Assembly: GCA_046565865.1 (NCBI GenBank)
Contig: JBKHXU010000009.1
Coordinates: forward strand, 1-21,611
Length of the DNA: 21,611 nucleotides
Direction of reading: 5' to 3'
Source of the DNA: JBKHXU01 sp046565865
GTDB taxonomy: Bacteria; Pseudomonadota; Gammaproteobacteria; Acidiferrobacterales; Sulfurifustaceae
Both the position numbers and the translations under genes were made by a program. Under the pieces are notes generated by a model, which did not search any database, was not told the DNA's origin, and was given only the letters and a program-made list of their open reading frames with translations. This document shows, piece by piece, positions 14,200 to 21,611 of this stretch. Every line of letters starts with the position of its first letter. The first letter of the stretch is position 1.

Positions 14200-15282
14200 A
14201 TGAAAGAACTCGGCCTCAACAACATCAACGTTCAATCACAGGAGCTGCTGCCGACGCCGGAGCAGGTGAAGGCGGCGCTGCCGCTCACCGCACGCGCGGA
14301 AGAAACGGTGCGCGCCGGACGCGAGATCGTGCAGAATATTTTGACGCGGACCGATCCGCGCCTGTTCGTGGTCGTCGGTCCGTGCTCGATTCACGATCTC
14401 AAGGCTGCGCGCGAATACGCGGCGCGGCTCAAGCGCTTGGCGGCCGAGGTCGGCGACACGCTGTTTCTCATCATGCGCGTTTATTTCGAGAAGCCGCGCA
14501 CCACGGTCGGCTGGAAAGGGCTGATCAACGACCCGTACATGGACGATTCTTTTCATATCGAGAAAGGCCTGTATCTCGCGCGTGAGCTGTTGCTGGAGCT
14601 GGCCGAGATGGGGCTGCCGGCGGCGACCGAGGCGCTCGATCCGATCACGCCGCAGTACTTGCACGACCTCGTCACCTGGACCGCGATCGGTGCGCGCACC
14701 ACCGAGTCGCAGACGCATCGCGAGATGGCGAGCGGTTTGTCGACGCCGATCGGCTTCAAGAACGGCACCGACGGTTCACTCGGGGTCGCGATCAACGCGC
14801 TGCAGTCGGTATCGCGCCCACACCATTTCCTCGGCATCAACCAGAACGGTCAGTGCGCCGTGTTCCGCACCCGCGGCAATCGTCACGCGCACATCGTGCT
14901 GCGCGGCGGCGGGCAACGGCCGAACTACGATTCGGTATCGATTGCGTTGTGCGAGGAAGAACTGAAGCGCAATGGGCTCGCACCGAATATCGCAGTCGAC
15001 TGCAGCCACGGCAACTCCAACAAAAATTGGCAGCTGCAGCCGCTGGTGGCGGATGACTGTGTGCACCAGATTGTCGAGGGCAATCGTTCCATCGTCGGTC
15101 TCATGTTGGAAAGCCACCTCAACGCCGGCAACCAGCCGATCCCGAAGGACCGCGCGCAATTGAAATACGGCGTGTCGGTGACCGACGCCTGTATGGATTG
15201 GGAGACGACCGAACAATTATTGCGTCGCGCGCGCGAAAAGCTGAAAGACGTTTTGCCGCGCCGGGTGGCCGCGCCAAACTGA
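14200..15282 (+). CDS. aroG: 3-deoxy-7-phosphoheptulonate (DAHP) synthase, type I
   Basis: 360 residues from ATG 14200. An in-frame TTG at 14152 would add 16 residues that do not look conserved. First step of the shikimate pathway: condenses phosphoenolpyruvate with erythrose 4-phosphate. The active-site residues of the AroF/G/H family are all visible: Cys62 in GPCSIHD, Arg93 and Lys98 in MRVYFEKPRTT, Arg166 in GARTTESQ, Lys187 in GFKNGTDG, Arg235 in HIVLRGG, His270 in DCSHGNSNK, Glu304 in MLESH and Asp329 in VTDAC. Cys62, His270, Glu304 and Asp329 bind the metal. Which amino acid inhibits it cannot be read safely. No leader peptide or attenuator was seen upstream. prfC follows after 5 bp, so the two are co-transcribed. 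Confidence 0.95.
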   Translation: MKELGLNNINVQSQELLPTPEQVKAALPLTARAEETVRAGREIVQNILTRTDPRLFVVVGPCSIHDLKAAREYAARLKRLAAEVGDTLFLIMRVYFEKPRTTVGWKGLINDPYMDDSFHIEKGLYLARELLLELAEMGLPAATEALDPITPQYLHDLVTWTAIGARTTESQTHREMASGLSTPIGFKNGTDGSLGVAINALQSVSRPHHFLGINQNGQCAVFRTRGNRHAHIVLRGGGQRPNYDSVSIALCEEELKRNGLAPNIAVDCSHGNSNKNWQLQPLVADDCVHQIVEGNRSIVGLMLESHLNAGNQPIPKDRAQLKYGVSVTDACMDWETTEQLLRRAREKLKDVLPRRVAAPN

Positions 15283-15287
15283 TCGCC

Positions 15288-16874
15288 ATGTCCGAACTCG
15301 CCACCCAGGTCGGCCGCCGGCGCACCTTCGCCATCATCTCGCACCCGGACGCCGGTAAGACCACGCTGACCGAGAAGCTCTTGCTCTACGGCGGCGCGAT
15401 TCAGCTTGCCGGCACGGTGAAGGGGCGCAAAAGCGCGCGCCACGCGACGTCGGATTGGATGGAGCTCGAGAAGCAGCGCGGTATCTCGGTTACCTCGTCG
15501 GTGATGCAGTTCCCGTATCGCGATTTCATCGTGAACCTGCTCGACACGCCCGGCCACGAGGATTTTTCCGAGGACACGTACCGCACGCTGACCGCGGTCG
15601 ACTCGGCGCTGATGGTGATCGACAGCGCCAAGGGCGTGGAGGAGCGTACCATCAAGCTCATGGAGGTGTGCCGCCTGCGCGATACGCCGATCATGACTTT
15701 CATCAACAAGCTCGACCGCGAGGGACGCGACCCGCTGGAACTGCTCGACGAAGTCGAGCGCGTGCTCGGCATCCGCTGCGCCCCGGCGACCTGGCCGATC
15801 GGCGGCGGCAAGCGCTTTCGCGGCGTGTATCACCTTATCAACGACAGCGTGATGCTCTTCAGTCCTACGCACGGTGGCCGCATCCAAGAGGGCAAGACCA
15901 TCCGTGGCCTGGACAATCCATTTCTGGACGAGGTGCTCGGCGAGCAGGCGAACGAGCTGCGCATCGCGGTCGAGCTGGTCAAGGGCGCGAGCCACGCGTT
16001 CGACGCCGGCGAGTATCTCGCCGGGCGGCAGACGCCGGTGTTCTTCGGTTCCGCGATCAATAATTTCGGCGTGCAGGAGCTGCTCGACGCCTTCGTCGAG
16101 CACGCGCCCGGCCCGCGACCGCGCGTGGCGAAGACGCGCACGGTCGCCCCGGACGAGGGCGCGTTCAGCGGCTTTGTGTTCAAGATCCAAGCGAACATGG
16201 ATCCCAAGCATCGCGATCGCATCGCGTTCCTGCGCGTCACCTCCGGGCGCTACACCAAGGGCATGCGCGTGTTTCAGGTGCGCACCGGGCGCGAGATGCA
16301 GATTGCGAACGCGATCACGTTCATGGCGCAGGAGCGCGAGCACATCGAGGAGGCGTACGCCGGCGACATTATCGGCCTGCACAATCACGGCACGATCCAG
16401 ATCGGCGACAGCTTCACCGAGGGCGAGGTGCTGAAGTTCGGCGGCATCCCGTACTTCGCCCCTGAGTTGTTCCGGCGCGTGGTGCTGCGCGATCCGCTGC
16501 GCGCCAAGGCGTTGCAGAAAGGGCTCGATCAGTTGAGCGAGGAGGGCGCGACCCAGGTATTCCGCCCGCTGGTATCGAACGAGCTGATCTTGGGTGCGGT
16601 CGGCACGCTGCAGTTCGACGTCGTCGCCTGGCGCCTGAAAAACGAATACGGCGTCGAGTGCACCTACGACACCATCGACGTCGCCACCGCGCGCTGGATT
16701 GACGCGGACGATCCGGCGCGTATCAAGGAATTCCGCCGCACGCTCGAAGCCCGCCTCGCGCTCGATCGCGCCGGTAACCTCGTCTATCTCGCCCCGAGCA
16801 CGGTCAATCTCAACCTTACCGTCGAGCGCTGGCCCGACATCCGTTTCCGCGCCACCCGGGAGCACGAGTTGTAA
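15288..16874 (+). CDS. prfC: Peptide chain release factor 3
   Basis: 528 residues, essentially the length of E. coli RF3. GTPase motifs are present in order: the P-loop HPDAGKTT (19-26), the switch I/G2 region GISVTSS, DTPGH (86-90) and NKLD (140-143). Domain 2 (about 300-380) and the C-terminal domain ending in ERWPDIRFR match RF3 rather than EF-G, which is longer. RF3 uses GTP to recycle RF1 and RF2 from the ribosome after peptide release. ATG 15288 lies 5 bp after the aroG stop, without a strong ribosome binding site, which suggests translational coupling. Confidence 0.96.
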   Translation: MSELATQVGRRRTFAIISHPDAGKTTLTEKLLLYGGAIQLAGTVKGRKSARHATSDWMELEKQRGISVTSSVMQFPYRDFIVNLLDTPGHEDFSEDTYRTLTAVDSALMVIDSAKGVEERTIKLMEVCRLRDTPIMTFINKLDREGRDPLELLDEVERVLGIRCAPATWPIGGGKRFRGVYHLINDSVMLFSPTHGGRIQEGKTIRGLDNPFLDEVLGEQANELRIAVELVKGASHAFDAGEYLAGRQTPVFFGSAINNFGVQELLDAFVEHAPGPRPRVAKTRTVAPDEGAFSGFVFKIQANMDPKHRDRIAFLRVTSGRYTKGMRVFQVRTGREMQIANAITFMAQEREHIEEAYAGDIIGLHNHGTIQIGDSFTEGEVLKFGGIPYFAPELFRRVVLRDPLRAKALQKGLDQLSEEGATQVFRPLVSNELILGAVGTLQFDVVAWRLKNEYGVECTYDTIDVATARWIDADDPARIKEFRRTLEARLALDRAGNLVYLAPSTVNLNLTVERWPDIRFRATREHEL

Positions 16875-16879
16875 GTTAT

Positions 16880-16895
16880 GCCCGCCCCGGCGGGC
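16880..16895 (+). terminator. GC-rich hairpin after prfC
   Basis: GCCCGCC (16880-16886) and GGCGGGC (16889-16895) are perfect inverted copies five bases after the prfC stop. With the inner pair open this gives a six-pair stem and a four-base loop. No T-run follows, so terminator activity is uncertain. Confidence 0.4.
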
Positions 16896-16970
16896 TGAAA
16901 CTGGCGTGCAACCTGCTAGGTTTAAGGGACCGATCCCGACGTATCCCGAGACCGATTCGCATCGTCCGCC

Positions 16971-19154
16971 ATGGCCACTGTCCCGCCGCTCAATAAGACT
17001 GCCGCCCAGGCGCTCCCGGTCGGCTACCCGTTGAGCGAGTACGCGATCGAGGCGGTGCTCGGCCAGGGTGGTTTCGGCATCACCTATCGCGCGCGCGATA
17101 CGAAGCTCGGTGCCGAAGTCGCGATTAAGGAATATTTTCCCCAGGTCTACGCCGCGCGTACCGAGCGCGCCACCATCAGCCCGCGCCCCGGGGCCGATCT
17201 CGAGAACTACCGCTGGGGTCTCGGCGAATTTTTAAAAGAAGCGCAGGCGCTCGCCAAGTTCAAGCACCCGCACATCGTGCGCGTGCTGCGCTTCCTCGAG
17301 GCCAACGGCACGGCGTACATGATCATGGAGTACGAGCAGGGCGAGACGTTGTCGTCGTGGCTCGACAAGCACGGCGGGCGCCTCGACGAGCCGACGCTGC
17401 TGCGCATCTTTTTACCGACGCTGAGCGGGTTGCAGGCGGTGCACGACGCCGGCCTGCTGCACCTCGACATTAAGCCGGACAACATTTATCTGCGTAAGAA
17501 TGGCGAGCCGGTGTTGATCGACTTCGGTTCCTCGCGCCAGATGCGCGGCGATGTGGGCCAGAAAGTGACATTGACGCCGGGCTTCTGCGCGCTCGAACAA
17601 TATCCGGGCCACGGCGATGTCGGCGTGAGCGCCGACATCTATGGCATCGGCGCGACACTCTATCGTTGCATCGTCGGCACTCGCCCGATCGATGCACTCG
17701 AACGGCAGACGACGTTCGCCCGCAGCCGCATCGATCCGCTGCGCCCCGCGGTCGCGTTGGAGCGGCCGTTTTACAGCGCACATATCCGCCAATGCGTCGA
17801 CGCGGCGATGAAGCTCTCGGCATCGGAGCGCCCCGCCTCGGCGCACGTACTGCAACAAGGGCTCATGGGTAAGGACATGAGCCAGGTGAGCAAGCCGGTG
17901 CGCGCCGACGTGGTGCGCATCGGCCAGGGATTCATCGGCACGGCGCCGCCGCCACCGCCGGCACGCAAGTGGCGCCGGCGTTACAGCTTCTTCGAAAAGT
18001 CGGTCGCCATCACCGTCTTTGTCGCGACGTTCGCCATCATCATTCCTAAGGTGATGATCGACACCGGTCGGATGAGCGAGGATGAGTTATGGCGCGGCAT
18101 CGATGCGGCCAAGGCCGATCTTGTCGCCAAGACGCGCGCGCTCGGCGAAGCCATCAACGAAAAAGTATTCGGCGTGCGCCGCCGGCCCACGACGCCCGCG
18201 CCCGCGCCCGCGCCGCGCGAGGCGGCTGCCGAGCCCTCACCGGCCGTTGTTGCCGAAGCTGCGCCGATGCCGTATGGCGCCGACATGACTCGCGATGCCG
18301 ACGTGGCGCTGCCCGAACCGCCGGCACAGGCGTTCGCCTTGCTCAAGCACGGAACGGTACTGGCCTATGCCAGCGAAAACGGACCTGTGCGCTTAAGCGA
18401 CGCGCAGACCGGCGCCGAGCGGGTCACGGTGCCGGCACGTGTAAGCGGCGCCGCCGCGCTCGGCGTATTCCCCAGCAGCCAGTGGTTCGCCGTCGCCGAT
18501 CTGGCCAATGCCATCGTCGTGTTCGATCCGCTCGGCAATCGCGACACGGTGGTTACCGAGGCTCTCGCCGAACCGGTCAGCGCCATCGCGGTATCTGTGG
18601 ACAATCGCCTGTTGGCCGCCGCCGAGGGCGGTCGGCTCAACGTGTGGGCGCTGGCGCCGACGCGCCCATTGCATACGTTGCCGATCAACGGCGCGCGTAC
18701 GCCAGCGATGGCGTTCGCGCCGGATGAGGGTCGGCTGGCGGTCGCCAGTGCCGACGGAAATATCACACTGTGGGATATGCAGGACGGTCGGCGCGTCGCG
18801 CAATGGCGCGGCCACACGCAGCGCATCAGCGCGATCGCCTGGTCACCCGACGGTCGCCGCCTCGCCACCGCCGACGGCGGCGCGGCGCGCATCTGGACGC
18901 TGGACGGCGACGCGACGCCGCGCCCCATGGATGTGGTTGGCGCCAAGGCACAGCACCTCGCCTTCAGCGCCGACGGCCGTTGGCTGATCGCCGCCGGCGC
19001 CAAACCGAATCTTCGCGTCTTCGATGTCGAGACCGGCGCGCTCGCACACGAGTTGGCGACGGACGGCCGCGGCACGCGCGTGCTCGCCATGACGCGCGAC
19101 GGCAAACCACTCGCCGCGCTCGGCGACGACAACATCGTTCGGCGCTGGCGCTGA
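16971..19154 (+). CDS. Membrane-anchored Ser/Thr protein kinase with a C-terminal WD40 domain
   Basis: 727 residues. Kinase domain (about 21-300): Gly loop GQGGFG (31-36), VAIK with Lys53, catalytic loop HLDIKPDN with Asp166 and Asn171, and DFG at 184-186 in LIDFGSSR. The usual Arg of HRD is Leu, so it is a non-RD kinase and may not need activation-loop phosphorylation. A Pro-rich juxtamembrane stretch leads to one membrane segment at about 344-362. The distal part has a Pro/Ala linker (about 405-430) and then WD40-like repeats (about 445-727), with units such as PAMAFAPDEGRLAVASADGNITLWDMQDG and ISAIAWSPDGRRLATAD. The predicted topology puts the kinase in the cytoplasm and the propeller in the periplasm. 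Signal and targets are unknown. No phosphatase gene is adjacent. Confidence 0.92.
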   Translation: MATVPPLNKTAAQALPVGYPLSEYAIEAVLGQGGFGITYRARDTKLGAEVAIKEYFPQVYAARTERATISPRPGADLENYRWGLGEFLKEAQALAKFKHPHIVRVLRFLEANGTAYMIMEYEQGETLSSWLDKHGGRLDEPTLLRIFLPTLSGLQAVHDAGLLHLDIKPDNIYLRKNGEPVLIDFGSSRQMRGDVGQKVTLTPGFCALEQYPGHGDVGVSADIYGIGATLYRCIVGTRPIDALERQTTFARSRIDPLRPAVALERPFYSAHIRQCVDAAMKLSASERPASAHVLQQGLMGKDMSQVSKPVRADVVRIGQGFIGTAPPPPPARKWRRRYSFFEKSVAITVFVATFAIIIPKVMIDTGRMSEDELWRGIDAAKADLVAKTRALGEAINEKVFGVRRRPTTPAPAPAPREAAAEPSPAVVAEAAPMPYGADMTRDADVALPEPPAQAFALLKHGTVLAYASENGPVRLSDAQTGAERVTVPARVSGAAALGVFPSSQWFAVADLANAIVVFDPLGNRDTVVTEALAEPVSAIAVSVDNRLLAAAEGGRLNVWALAPTRPLHTLPINGARTPAMAFAPDEGRLAVASADGNITLWDMQDGRRVAQWRGHTQRISAIAWSPDGRRLATADGGAARIWTLDGDATPRPMDVVGAKAQHLAFSADGRWLIAAGAKPNLRVFDVETGALAHELATDGRGTRVLAMTRDGKPLAALGDDNIVRRWR

Positions 19155-19512
19155 TCGCGTCCAACTTCCCACTTTCGTGGGGCAGTCTCTAACACGTGGC
19201 ACTGTCATTGCGAGGAGCCGAAGGCGGCGAAGTGACCGCGGTAGCGGTCATCCCGAGCGAAAGCGAGGGACCTCGTTGGGAGATCCCTCGCCGCCTGCGA
19301 CGGCTCGGGACGCCACGTTCGTGTCGGATTGCTTCGCTTCGCTCGCAATGACGCATGAATCAACCGCTGCTGCCCCTCGCCCGCGTTGCGGAGGAGGGAA
19401 TGGGGTCGCGGGAACCCTCGGCACGCGATCGAATCCGATCAAACATTGACCGTTTGGCGGCTGGCCGCGGAGTCGATCCGGCGGCATGCTGCGTGCCATG
19501 CGTCGGAATTCA
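19155..19512. other. Non-coding gap with a palindromic repeat
   Basis: 358 bases between the kinase stop and the chosen transporter start. The first half is the repeat element at 19204-19352. The rest (19353-19485) has a CCCCTCGCCCGCG stretch followed by GGAGGAGGGAATGGGG, but no convincing gene. A short open frame at 19177-19449 runs through the repeat and has low-complexity, repeat-derived codons; I do not count it as a gene. TTGACC at 19445 could be a -35 box, but no matching -10 was found. Confidence 0.7.
19204..19352. repeat. Palindromic intergenic repeat element (GTCATTGCGAG type)
   Basis: About 149 bp bounded by perfect 11-bp inverted ends, GTCATTGCGAG (19204-19214) and CTCGCAATGAC (19342-19352). 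Inside are nested and adjacent palindromes: TGACCGC/GCGGTCA (19233-19239 with 19244-19250), TCCCGAGC/GCTCGGGA (19251-19258 with 19303-19310) and GAGGGACCTC/GAGATCCCTC (19265-19274 with 19280-19289, one mismatch). The sequence resembles the dispersed GTCATTGCGAGCGAAGCGAAGCAATCC-type repeats common in proteobacterial intergenic DNA. No transposase is encoded; such elements are thought to be mobilised in trans or to act as RNA-stabilising or terminator structures. Confidence 0.75.
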
Positions 19513-20832
19513 ATGAACACAATCCCTGCTACCGCGGCGCGTTCCGCGCGCCGACTCGAACGCGCGATCGGCGCCATGCCCGGTGAGCTCGCCGGCGCGC
19601 TTTGGTCCTTCGCCTACTTCTTCTTTCTCCTGAGCGGCTACTACGTGCTGCGGCCGCTGCGCGATGAGATGGGCATCACCGGTGGGGTGCAGCAGTTGCC
19701 GTGGCTTTTTACCGGCACCTTCGTCGCGATGCTGTTCGCGGTGCCGGCGTTCGGCGCGCTCACCGCGCGCTGGCCGCACCGGCGGTTCTTGCCGGCGGTT
19801 TACTACTTTTTCATCGCCAACATTCTCGGGTTCTATGCGCTTTTCACCGCCGGCGTCGGCGTGACGTACATCGCGCGCGCGTTTTTCATCTGGACCAGCG
19901 TGTTCAATCTGTTCGTGGTCTCGGTGTTCTGGAGCTTCATGGTCGATCGCTACAGCAACGCGCAGGCGCGGCGGCTGTTCGGTTTCATCGCCGCCCGCGG
20001 CAGCGCCGGGGCCATCGTCGGTCCGGCGCTCACGGCGGGATTGGCGACCACATGGGGACACATTCAGCTACTGCTGCTCTCAGCGGGTCTACTCGCTGCG
20101 GCGGTCGTCTGTATCCATGCGCTACTGCGCCTGCCGAATGCCGATCGTGAGTCGCCGGCGCGCGACCGCGCTCTTGGCGGCGGTATCTGGAGCGGTGTCG
20201 GCGCCGTCGCACGCGACCCGTATCTCCTCGGCATCGCCGGGTTCATTTTGTTATATACGACGCTGTCGACGTTTCTCTATTTCGAACAGGCGCAACTGGT
20301 GCGGGCCGCGTTCGACGACGCCGCGCAGCGTACGGCGCTCTTCGCCCGGATCGACTTGGCGGTGAATATTCTCACCATCACGACGCAGGTATTCGTGACC
20401 GGCCGTATCCTGCAGCGCGTCGGTGTGCCGGTCGCGCTGGCGGCGATTCCGGCGCTGCTGGTCGCCGGTTTCGCCGCGCTGGCGTTGGCGCCGTTGCTCG
20501 CAGTGCTGATCGGCTTGCAGGTGCTGCGCCGCGCGGGCGACTATGCCATCACGCGACCGGCGCGCGAGCTTTTGTTTACCGTCGTCGGGCGCGAGGCGAA
20601 GTACAAGGCGAAGAACGTCATCGATACCGTGGTGTATCGCGGCGGCGATGCCGTCAGCGGGTGGTTCTTCGCCGGCCTGCAGGCGCTTGGCTTGGGGTTG
20701 GCTGGGATCGCTTGGGTCGGCGTGCCGATCGCTGCGGCGTGGGCGGCGCTCGCGTGGCGGCTCGGCCGGCGTCAGGAGCGATTGCGTCTCGCGCCAACAC
20801 ACGAATCGTCCGCGTTCAAGGAGGCATCATGA
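19513..20832 (+). CDS. NTP/NDP exchange (ATP/ADP translocase-like) family membrane transporter
   Basis: 439 residues from ATG 19513. In-frame ATGs at 19486 and 19498 would add 9 or 5 residues; GGAG at 19469 is 13 bases from the first, so the start is uncertain. It has about ten to twelve hydrophobic segments. The opening block FAYFFFLLSGYYVLRPLRDEMGITGG is the conserved N-terminus of the family that includes the rickettsial/plastid ATP/ADP carriers and their free-living bacterial relatives (COG3202-like). Near the C-terminus, RRAGDYAITRPARELLFTVV and YKAKNVIDTVVYRGGDAVSG are also typical. In free-living bacteria the substrate is unknown, so nucleotide exchange should not be assumed. Its TGA overlaps the ATG of the aldo/keto reductase gene. 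Confidence 0.88.
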   Translation: MNTIPATAARSARRLERAIGAMPGELAGALWSFAYFFFLLSGYYVLRPLRDEMGITGGVQQLPWLFTGTFVAMLFAVPAFGALTARWPHRRFLPAVYYFFIANILGFYALFTAGVGVTYIARAFFIWTSVFNLFVVSVFWSFMVDRYSNAQARRLFGFIAARGSAGAIVGPALTAGLATTWGHIQLLLLSAGLLAAAVVCIHALLRLPNADRESPARDRALGGGIWSGVGAVARDPYLLGIAGFILLYTTLSTFLYFEQAQLVRAAFDDAAQRTALFARIDLAVNILTITTQVFVTGRILQRVGVPVALAAIPALLVAGFAALALAPLLAVLIGLQVLRRAGDYAITRPARELLFTVVGREAKYKAKNVIDTVVYRGGDAVSGWFFAGLQALGLGLAGIAWVGVPIAAAWAALAWRLGRRQERLRLAPTHESSAFKEAS

Positions 20833-21611
20833 ACCCGTCTTCGATATGGACCCGTCGCGATACGTTGAAGGCGTTGCTGGCGGGCGGCGCGTCACTGATG
20901 AGCGCCGGCATCGCACGCGCGGCGCCGTCGCTCCGTCGGCGCATCCCAAGCTCCGGCATGGAGCTGCCCATCATCGGCCTTGGCACCTATTCGACATTCG
21001 ATGTCGGCAGTGACGCCAGCGAGCGCGCAGCGGTGCGCGAGGTGCTACGGTTGTTCGTCGAACACGGCGGCGCGGTTGTCGATTCCTCGCCCATGTACGG
21101 CAACGCCGAGTCCGTCACCGGGGACATGACCGCGGAACTGACGGTGCGCGACCGGCTGTTTTTGGCGACCAAGGTTTGGACCCGTGGCGAGTCCGCCGGC
21201 GTCGAACAGATGCAAACCTCGTTCAAACGGCTGCGCACGACGCACATCGATTTGATGCAGGTGCACAACCTGCTCGACTGGCGCACGCACCTGCGTACGC
21301 TGCGTGCATGGAAGGACGACGGGCGCATCCGTTACATCGGCGTCACGCACTACACGGCCTCGGCGTATCCCGAGGTCGAGCAGGTATTGCGCAGCGAGCG
21401 CCTCGACTTCGTGCAGATCAATTATTCGCTTGCCGAGCGCGGCGCCGAGCAGCGGTTATTGCCGCTGGCACAAGACCGCGGTGTCGCGGTGTTGGTCAAC
21501 CGGCCGTTCGCGCAGGCGAGTCTCTTCGGTAAAGTACGCGGGCGCGAGCTGCCCGCGTGGGCCGCCGAGTTCGATTGCTCGAGTTGGGCCCAATTTTTTC
21601 TGAAGTACGTC
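20829..21611 (+). CDS. Tat-exported aldo/keto reductase, 3'-truncated by the window edge
   Basis: 261 residues are visible and the frame is still open at the last base. ATG 20829 overlaps the transporter stop (ATGA), so translation is coupled. The N-terminus TRRDTLKALLAGGASLMSAG, ending in ARAA, is a twin-arginine signal peptide with Arg9-Arg10, so the protein is exported folded, probably with its cofactor. The aldo/keto reductase catalytic tetrad is present: Asp85 and Tyr90 in VDSSPMYGNAE, Lys115 in LATKVW and His146 in MQVHN. VNRPFAQ fits the later part of the (beta/alpha)8 barrel. The enzyme would reduce an aldehyde or ketone with NAD(P)H; the substrate is unknown. Export to the periplasm is uncommon for an NADPH enzyme, but this subfamily is known. 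Confidence 0.9.
   Translation, partial: MNPSSIWTRRDTLKALLAGGASLMSAGIARAAPSLRRRIPSSGMELPIIGLGTYSTFDVGSDASERAAVREVLRLFVEHGGAVVDSSPMYGNAESVTGDMTAELTVRDRLFLATKVWTRGESAGVEQMQTSFKRLRTTHIDLMQVHNLLDWRTHLRTLRAWKDDGRIRYIGVTHYTASAYPEVEQVLRSERLDFVQINYSLAERGAEQRLLPLAQDRGVAVLVNRPFAQASLFGKVRGRELPAWAAEFDCSSWAQFFLKYV

Noticed and set aside
14925..16865. A 646-codon open frame on the minus strand opposite prfC
   Set aside because: It is antisense to a clearly conserved release factor 3 and its translation is a charged low-complexity string; long antisense frames are expected in GC-rich DNA.
19177..19449. A 90-codon frame in the kinase-transporter gap
   Set aside because: It runs through the palindromic repeat and its codons are repeat-derived, as in many falsely predicted small proteins.

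Overview
The window is GC-rich, densely coded chromosomal DNA. The gene set fits a gammaproteobacterium: a type I DAHP synthase next to release factor 3 (prfC), a CnoX-type thioredoxin, an OmpA lipoprotein, an orphan Xre/MbcA/ParS antitoxin and a GTCATTGCGAG-type palindromic intergenic repeat. This placement is inferred from gene content. No rRNA, tRNA, CRISPR array, transposase or phage gene was seen.

Layout. Bases 1-972 hold the 3' part of an iron-containing alcohol dehydrogenase. It is followed on + by a protein with a C-terminal cyclic-nucleotide-binding-like fold (1026-2186), a CPBP membrane protease (2273-2977), a DUF2459 lipoprotein (2994-3626) and an exported TlpA-like thioredoxin (3685-4221). 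From 4249 to 9930 lies the main point of interest, a selenoneine-type locus. It contains an EgtB-like selenoneine synthase (SenA, -), an exported protein with two thioredoxin domains directly upstream of senA (-), a selenosugar synthase-like glycosyltransferase (SenB, +) and selenophosphate synthetase fused to an FAD/NAD(P)H oxidoreductase (SelD/SenC, -). A stand-alone PDC sensor protein (10008-10973, -) lies just upstream of selD in the same orientation.

The second half holds an OmpA lipoprotein (-), the orphan antitoxin (+), a Sel1-repeat/coiled-coil exported protein (-), CnoX (-), an aroG-prfC pair (+), a Ser/Thr kinase with a membrane anchor and WD40 domain (+), a 150-bp palindromic repeat element, an NTP/NDP exchange-type transporter (+) and a Tat-exported aldo/keto reductase that runs off the right end (+).

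How the genes work together. By the known SenABC pathway, SelD makes selenophosphate, SenB transfers selenium to a UDP-sugar to make a selenosugar, and SenA joins the selenosugar to hercynine with oxidation to give the selenoneine precursor. The hercynine maker (EgtD) is not in the window. The departures from a plain senABC operon are the FAD-domain fusion on SelD, the genes on opposing strands, the exported double thioredoxin coupled to senA and the PDC sensor upstream of selD.
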